Shown here one piece after another: positions 8,577-22,743 of a DNA stretch of 22,743 bases. A program made the position numbers and the translations under genes. The notes beneath the pieces are model-generated. The model made no database searches, had not been told where the DNA came from, and saw only the letters and a program-made list of their open reading frames with translations. Numbering within the stretch: position 1 is the stretch's first letter; each line of letters opens with the position of its first letter. This DNA is from Mesostigma viride (taxonomy: Eukaryota; Streptophyta; Mesostigmatophyceae; Mesostigmatales; Mesostigmataceae): positions 1-22,743 of the forward strand of contig RPFO01001813.1 in NCBI GenBank assembly GCA_009746045.1, given 5' to 3'.

Positions 8577-8609
8577 TTTGGCAAGCATGATCATATCATG
8601 CTTGCCAAA
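8577..8609. repeat. Perfect inverted repeat, 15-bp arms with 3-bp loop
   Basis: The left arm tttggcaagcatgat is followed by cat and then its exact reverse complement, atcatgcttgccaaa. On either strand this could fold into a strong hairpin. There is no T-run typical of a bacterial terminator and none is expected in this eukaryotic context. Possible explanations are a cruciform, a hairpin in a transcript, or a remnant of a foldback element. Confidence 0.9.
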
Positions 8610-8660
8610 CATATGAATGATATCGACCATGTCCAGAAACCATGTTTGCCAATGGTGCAT

Positions 8661-8696
8661 TTAGGATACATTTGAAGCTGTGCAAATGTATCCTAA
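8661..8696. repeat. Perfect inverted repeat, 14-bp arms with 8-bp loop
   Basis: The arm ttaggatacatttg is followed by aagctgtg and then the exact reverse complement caaatgtatcctaa. It lies only 51 bp after the previous hairpin, so two unrelated perfect hairpins occur within 120 bp. Confidence 0.9.
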
Positions 8697-8740
8697 TCCG
8701 GTAAAACCACCCTTAGCTAGCGCGCCCGAATGCAGCTGTG

Positions 8741-8860
8741 GCATGCCTTAGGCATGAAGGAGACTGGGGGTCTCTGCCCTTTCTCCTGTTGTGCACACAC
8801 TTCGGTGCTCCGTGACTCCCCAACGGGAGCACGAGTTTAATTAATTAATTAATCAGGTCC
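8741..8860. repeat. Decayed dispersed repeat, copy 1
   Basis: By eye this segment aligns with 9843-9970. Both share, in order, ggcatga, ctctgccc, a tgtgcacac segment, ggtgctcc, cccaacg and a ttaatt-rich end. Divergence is high and the boundaries are approximate. Confidence 0.4.
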
Positions 8861-9842
8861 CCGCCCCTCAAGAACACCTTTGACCTTGGGCTTCTGGGGA
8901 TCCTGCTTGTGGCGGAGGTATACCTTCGATTAGTGATATATCTGCGATTGGAATGGTAGTGCATCAGTGGTACTGCATGACAGTATTGGGAAGAATTCCC
9001 GGTCAGGGAAGCGGATTGTGCATCTCATGCACCCGGTTACATGGAAATTTAAGGGCGCGACTCAGCGCGACACGGCGCAAAATGGCTTGTAACAAAGGAA
9101 CCGCGGTGACTTGGGGCCTCGGCGGTCGTGACGTTGTTTGCACCGTTGGATCTGCATCTAGCTTCGGCGGTCGCATGGGTTGTTGCGAAACCCGGTCGAT
9201 GAGATTTTGACGGCTAGAAGTCGAGCATGTAGCTGACCCTTTTTCGATAAGTCGGTGCGGACTAGAAGTACCTAACTGATCGGTCGTATGCGAGTCAGAA
9301 TTCAATTGAATTGATGTCGGTCTCGTGCAAGTCGGTAAAAAAATGGTGGTGCTTACAACGTACTGGACGTACACTCCTAGCCGCTAGTGCCGTGATCTCG
9401 CGAGGATGTAAGTTTAATTTAGCTCGACCATCTAGGGCTCGATGAACGTTAGCCAGCCACCATTTTATATATGTCCACGGCTACACATCTTCACCTCCAT
9501 TCATCACTTCCATCACCCTCAACGACTCGACAAACGTACGCGGAATCTTCAGGCTATGCGGATAACAGCAGGCTCAAGCTCCCATGGTCCGGATTCTTCC
9601 GGATCGGTCGATCGATTTCTGGCCGGCCTGAGCTGGTTGTCTCTTTCATATCGGGTGCAGATGTATGATCCAATATGCATATGCACACGTACTTGATCCA
9701 AATAGTCTGACCATATTGTACATGTGTATTTTTCCCCACAAGGTGTCCAGGTTGACAGAGCACTTGCTTTTGGGGCATATTGCACCCACAGAGGATGCAT
9801 GCCGGATCGTTTCGATGGGTCTCCAGGGTTGTGCACCCCGTG

Positions 9843-9970
9843 GCATGAGGGAAGGGCAGGGCCTCTGCCCGACCCCTTCCCACTGTGCACACTCAGGGAT
9901 TGAAAGCACTCTGGCCTTATGGTGCTCCATGCATGCATGACTATACCCAACGTGTTAATTCAATTAACTG
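9843..9970. repeat. Decayed dispersed repeat, copy 2
   Basis: This is the partner of the segment at 8741-8860, with the same order of short matches (ggcatgagg, cctctgccc, tgtgcacactc, ggtgctcc, cccaacg, ttaattcaattaa). No coding content is seen. Confidence 0.4.
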
Positions 9971-10992
9971 TTGCTTTGTCCCTCACTGGGCAAAGCACTT
10001 TATAAGGCATTTATGTACTATGCATTGCTTTCTGCCAGAGACTGCACACTATACCATGAGGTTTGCATGACACGTGACTCGCCCGGCAGCACATGTCGCA
10101 TGCATAAATTAATCGTTTGATTATTTAGTGCCTATAAATAACAAGAAGGCTGGCTGAAATGGTAGGAAAGCCCTTCTCCAATCTAGGTACAGCTGACCAT
10201 GCAACAGAGATTCTAGTAATACCTGCATTTGGCAACTGTGTTGGCACAATCCAACGAGCATTTGGGGCACACCAAGGCTCGCCCCCTGCCAGGTACAACT
10301 ACTGTAACCGGGCACCTCATGCTGTGAGGTTTTCCCAAGGCTACAATGTCCGCTGATCCAAGCTTCCTTCAGCTGGTCATGGCTCATCATCCCCAACTGC
10401 GCCACCACCCAGAAACTTCTCCTTGCCATCGCCCAAGTACGTTCCGCTGCCACCCCTGGCTCCCACAACTTGACAAGCATGGAAAGCAGCCATGTTACAC
10501 ATTGCCCCCCTTCCAACCCTTGAAGGTCCACAGGATTTCTTGTGCAGGCTGGAAAACTCGGGAGCACTCCACCAGGGTGTCACTAACGACAGCCGCCAGC
10601 CACTTTCGCCCACGGTTGTCTCTCCAAAGCAGCTGTTTTCAGCCACCCGTCTCTTTTGATGGACAGCTTGTGTTTGGGTGGACGGCCTCCTTTCCCTGGT
10701 TCACGGCAGCTGGCTAATGCTTACTACTGCACCAACCTGCTTACTGCAGGGTCAACAAGTACAAATACAATCCGTAGGTCCCTTGGCATGACACACGGCC
10801 CTGCGCGCTTTGCATGCCATGTCAAGCATGGTGCGCCGGGCCCTTGGCCATCAATTACTTGCAAGGTGGGTGTGGCCCCACGTCCCATGACCATGCGTGC
10901 TATCCACATGCGTAGTGACTACCACATGCTTACGACCAAACGCTCACTTCCAAATGCTATTCGAACCAGTATTCAGCGGGCTGTTGACAGCG

Positions 10993-13237
10993 CTATTCAA
11001 AGTAGACACCGAACACCACGCACACGCAGTACACGCTCTCGTTCTCATAGTAGGCCGACGCAAAGTTGTCGGTGGCCGTGTCCCACAGGCAGCGCGACGC
11101 CAGCCGCAGGCCCTGCCCTTTCTTCTCACCCACCGTCACCTGGCGCGGACGGAGGCAGCCAGGGGGGGAGCACGGACAGGAAGCGGAGGTGGGTGGCGGT
11201 ACAAAAGCATAAGGGATCGCCCCATAAGGGATCAGACAAGGATATGAATACTGGATGGAACTTGCTAGGAATAGTTGTCATGAATGGTGGATGCTCGCAT
11301 TTGGTTTCGTGAAGGACTTTTACACTGCTGTAACTATTGCTGACAGTTCCCGTGCATGTGAGCGTGCAGGCGTATGACTCCGTGACACCACGCCGTTTTG
11401 ACCGCCAACATCAATGAGACAACCAGTAAAGGCCAGAAAGGCCCAACATGAGTGCTGAGCTCAACAAGCGGCGATCGACAATGTGCTTCCCTGTGCGCAC
11501 TGTGCTCAAACAGTCTGTGATGGACGATGGTGGCAGTAAGCCACTCAGCATAACGCTTAGATTAACGGGTTGCCAGGTTGTGCCACTGCCTCCTTGCAAG
11601 AAAAGATTTATACCACAGGGTTGTTGTCATTATCAATAGCAATGTGGCCAGTGGCCAGTCCGCCACGGGACTGAGGCAGATCAGGCGGTAACGGCCTCAA
11701 AGGCAGCGCTTCCAGTTTTCTTTCCACCCCCCCCCCCCCCCCAATATGCGGCCTGACATATGGATTGTCTAATGCGTCTTTGTTGCTAATGCGTCAATAC
11801 AGCTCTACATTGCAACTATATGATAGATGCAGTAATCTATTCCTGGATGGCGATACCAACACCGTGGCTAGCTTTCTTCACAGATTTTACATAGGGAGGG
11901 GAGGAGAAAGGAAGGGCGAGGCTTCGAGGGACTGGAAGTCATTGCGCAGATCATAATGTCATATCAATCTTGCTAGGTGTCGTATCTAACCGGTCGTTTT
12001 GATTTCCGTTGTTTTCCTGGGGGAGAACAAGAAGGCAGGGAAGGGCAAAAGAGCGGGTGAGGACCCCTTTCATGCAGGTATTTTTGGCATGCAACGATGT
12101 GGGGGTTGAATGTATTATGCATCTATGTGTGCATGTGCAAGGGGAAGGGATAGACGTGTGCAGGGGGAATGAAGCGGCCTATAATCCCGTCATCTCCGAA
12201 CTGGAGGCCCAGGTCAGCTCACCTGTACCACCAGCTTGTAGCGTGGGTACCCCATGTTCTTCACCTTCTCCTTGACCATGTCCGAGAGCTCCTTGGCCAC
12301 CTGGACGGGGATGAGGGCAACCACAAGGGGGGAGAGAAAGGAAACAAAAGGGTGGGGGGGCGGGGGTTGGCTCGGTGCCAGTGCAGCAAGTTTTGCCGAA
12401 TGCAGGAGCAGGATAGGTTCCATGTTGGTTAGAACGTGCCCTGCAACGCTGGGACCAGATTCTTACCGTTCCCATAAACATCATCGATTGACACTCGGAC
12501 TTTGAGATAACTTCTGATGCACCCTGTACTGCCATTTCCTTAAATTGTGTGGGTACTCCATGGAAGCAATGCAGCATGTTGGAATCATGCAGGCGCAGGG
12601 CAGTTTGCATGATGGTTAGGTGGTGCCTTGCGATGGCACGGGCAGATTCTTACCAACCAAACTGTCGATATGGGATGTGTAATGGTTGTTTTGTTCAATT
12701 CTGAATTTGGATCCCTACATAATGTCGGTAATATAGATAGGCATACGCCAGGATTAACCATGCGTTTGGTGTCAAGCACGCACAGCTGCTATTGTAATGG
12801 GTCCCATTAAACATGACTCCCAAACAGGGTGTATTGATAACCTTATACCTGGAAGTGTTGATTGCCCCTCAAAGACCGCACAGAATGGCTACGCGTACAC
12901 TACCCCAATTATTCACCTGGGCAGAGCGAACAGGATCGTAAGAGGATCCTTCCAGCCGCGTCCTGATAGTGTTGTGAATGATTTTCTCGACAGCTGTTCT
13001 TTGAAATTTTTGCCCCTGTTGAATTGGAGGCAAAACGATTCCCAAAACGACAACCAACCTGTCATGAATCGTTAGCCCCTGAGCAAATGGTATACTAGTT
13101 AGCCCATCACGCAATCCTGCTCAACAAATGCTCCCAGCAGCGGAGCCGTAGCGGAAATCGATGCATACCTCCAAGGGCTGCATAATGTAGGTGTTCTCAT
13201 AGATAAGCTCCTTTTCTCCAACATAGTCGTCCCCCAT
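10993..13237 (-). CDS. DYNLT2B: Tctex2b-type dynein light chain (DYNLT2B/TCTEX1D2-like), four exons, complete
   Basis: Minus-strand exons at 13237-13169, 13015-12917, 12300-12223 and 11139-10993 (69, 99, 78 and 147 nt, all phase 0) join into 130 residues and a TAG stop. Donors are gtatgc, gtgaat and gtgagc; acceptors end aacag, tccag and gccag. Diagnostic stretches are ENTYIMQP (exon 1), KFQRTAVEKIIHNTIRTRL (exon 2), MGYPRYKLVVQ (exon 3), and VTVGEKKGQGLRLASRCLWD with a C-terminal FGVYFE (exon 4). This is the Tctex1 fold order of the DYNLT2B subfamily, and the length matches the family. The protein is a dimerising light chain of inner-arm I1 and of the dynein-2 intraflagellar transport motor, acting in cilia or cytoplasm. 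The start follows an in-frame TAA ten codons upstream. It is divergent from AP-2 mu, with 1040 bp between the start codons. A non-coding 5' exon cannot be excluded. Confidence 0.93.
11140..12222 (-). other. Intron 3 of the Tctex2b-like gene
   Basis: This 1083-nt intron on the minus strand has donor gtgagc and acceptor gccag. It contains a C homopolymer of about 17 nt near 11726-11742 and no recognisable coding segment. Confidence 0.85.
12402..12655 (-). repeat. Degenerate ~66-bp duplication inside Tctex2b intron 2
   Basis: A segment starting gcaggagcagg at 12402 and ending cagattcttacc is repeated from 12589 (gcaggcgcaggg to cagattcttacc), 187 bp apart, with scattered substitutions. On the coding (minus) strand both copies contain ggtaagaatctg, which resembles a strong 5' splice site. 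Confidence 0.6.
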
Positions 13238-14277
13238 TTCTTCAAGAAACCAAAAAGCTGTTTATCTACCAGACAAAGGTTCCACCCCCGAAAACCGTAT
13301 CCGCTCCTAGCTATCGTCGGTCATCCACGGCAATTGGCCTACTTGCCGCGCGGTTGCAGGGGAATCCACTCTAAACAGCAAGAATTTACCGAGCAAAGGT
13401 TTCCATGTCCAGCAAACCGGGAAATTCCAGGTCTGAAAATGCAACTTTTTATTTTAGTGTGTCCTGCTGCTACTGCTGCGATCGCGGGCCCGTTGCTATT
13501 TCCGTTTTGGCTTTTGCCTGATTTGAGTGATTTCCCCTTGGCCTCGCGTCGCTCGCGCGTTTCCTGCCAATTGCTTCTACTGGCATCCACCTGTACTTGT
13601 GAACACTGAACAAGGTGGTGATGCGCAAGAGCACTTCGGGCGCCCTGGCAGGTGTGATCTTGGAAACTGGGAGCCGAAAGGCAGGAGACCGCGAGGATGA
13701 TGTGAATTGGGAGTTGGTGACCTGACTCCATGGCCAAGTGGGTGATTCCAACGAGCGGGTAATTATCAGTTCACGTCACCACTGTACAACAGAACTTTGG
13801 CGAATTCTGTTCCTTTTAATGATAATCAGGATAGGAGAAGGTCTCACTCTCTTTTATGTGGAAATGCGCAGTTTAGTGCTATGGTTTTAAGCGCCGTAGC
13901 TTCTTGATCTAGTAAAAGACATGCAGTGCATATGGGCGAAGTGATGCACTTGGTAAGTAGAGAAGCCGGGCTGCAGAAAATTGCGGATATGTTTGAATCG
14001 GGCGCTGCCATGTTGGTAACTGATTTTGCGGCGGGATAACTTGTCTGGGGTACTTTTTATGTTTTGGGGTATCGGTGCAATGATAAACAAGGATTCTGAT
14101 GGTGTTATTGAACTTTGCGCTTGTTGGTCACGTCTTCTGCACATATTCTTCGAATTAGGTAAATTACATCAAGAAATTCGGCTGCCACAGCGTCATCTCC
14201 AGCTACTTCTCGCAGTGACGTCGGGATAAGGGCGTGGTGTTTTCTGTCGCTTTTTTAATTCTACGAAAGCATCCACA
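13238..14277. promoter_or_regulatory. Divergent intergenic region between Tctex2b-like and AP-2 mu genes
   Basis: The 1040 bp between the two start codons must hold the 5' UTRs and promoters of both genes unless a non-coding exon lies elsewhere. No TATA box in a convincing position and no conserved coding segment is visible. The longest internal frames (13339-13737 and 13470-13751, minus) overlap each other and resemble no family. The lack of a clear boundary fits a GC-moderate shared promoter, but that is inference. Confidence 0.5.

Positions 14278-22743
<8,466 letters not shown>

Larger units (their letters stand above)
7851..10992. other. Gene-poor region with no recognisable coding sequence
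   Basis: About 3.1 kb in which I recognise no protein family, tRNA or rRNA. Open frames are short and have no conserved motif; the longest, 148 codons at 10121-10567 on minus, looks random. The region is lower in GC than the flanking gene on its left. It holds two perfect hairpins, an 18-bp direct repeat (8495-8512 and 8557-8574), a (TTAA)n run near 8837, and what look like decayed copies of one dispersed repeat near 8741 and 9843. The right part (about 10490-10992) should include the 3' UTR of the minus-strand dynein gene. A TGTAA on the minus strand near 10495-10499 is a possible green-algal type polyadenylation signal. Confidence 0.5.

Noticed and set aside
8577-8609. Rho-independent terminator
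   Set aside because: The hairpin is perfect but has no T-run, has no gene ending just before it, and the genome is eukaryotic.
10121-10567. 148-codon minus-strand frame
   Set aside because: No recognisable motif. It overlaps other equally plausible frames and lies in the probable 3' flank of the dynein light chain gene.
10656-11312. 218-codon plus-strand frame
   Set aside because: It is antisense to the well-supported final exon of the Tctex2b-like gene and has no domain of its own.
13339-13751. 132- and 93-codon minus-strand frames upstream of the dynein light chain
   Set aside because: They overlap each other in different frames, match no family, and the dynein gene already has a good start at 13237. 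They could at most include a 5' UTR exon.

Overview
The window is nuclear DNA of a eukaryote, most likely a flagellated green alga. Two spliced genes, neither visible as a long open frame, support this. One is a Tctex2b-type dynein light chain, which implies a cilium or flagellum. The other is the clathrin adaptor AP-2 medium (mu) chain, whose exons read closest to plant and green algal AP-2 mu. Introns of about 0.15 to 3 kb, GT-AG junctions with GTGAGT/GTGGGT donors, and abundant minisatellites fit a repeat-rich chlorophyte or prasinophyte genome. A Cymbomonas-like prasinophyte is a guess from general impression, not shown by the sequence.

Layout. 1-593 (-): the N-terminal 197 residues of an acidic, Cys/His-rich protein that runs off the left edge. 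743-1766: a minisatellite built from a gtgaagacg core, arranged in an exact 149-bp higher-order repeat. 1836-2277: degenerate ~105-bp modules ending immediately before the next start codon. 2278-7515 (+): an intronless 1745-codon frame with a transposase-like (DUF7869-like, RNase H fold type) region, interrupted by a ~1.8 kb GC-rich minisatellite and followed by a unique C-terminal region. 7516-7850: CTG-rich degenerate repeat. 7851-10992: about 3 kb without a recognisable gene, with perfect hairpins and decayed dispersed repeats. 10993-13237 (-): a complete four-exon Tctex2b-like gene. 13238-14277: a divergent intergenic region. 14278 to the right edge (+): the first six exons of AP-2 mu, with introns holding a C-rich tract, a (GT)n tract, a 31-bp minisatellite, partial copies of an exon end, and a 16-bp array of about 147 copies. 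22230-22743: the same 16-bp repeat in inverted orientation and full of indels, probably an assembly or read artefact.

How the parts relate. The right half is ordinary host gene territory: two housekeeping genes head to head about 1 kb apart, one for ciliary or retrograde dynein and one for endocytosis. The left 8 kb looks like mobile-element or multicopy-family territory: two divergent genes (zinc-finger-like and transposase-like) separated by tandem arrays. The most unusual observation is the minisatellite inside the transposase-like frame. Its units differ by single bases, so the reading frame rotates several times, yet the frame stays open because all three forward frames of the repeat lack stops.
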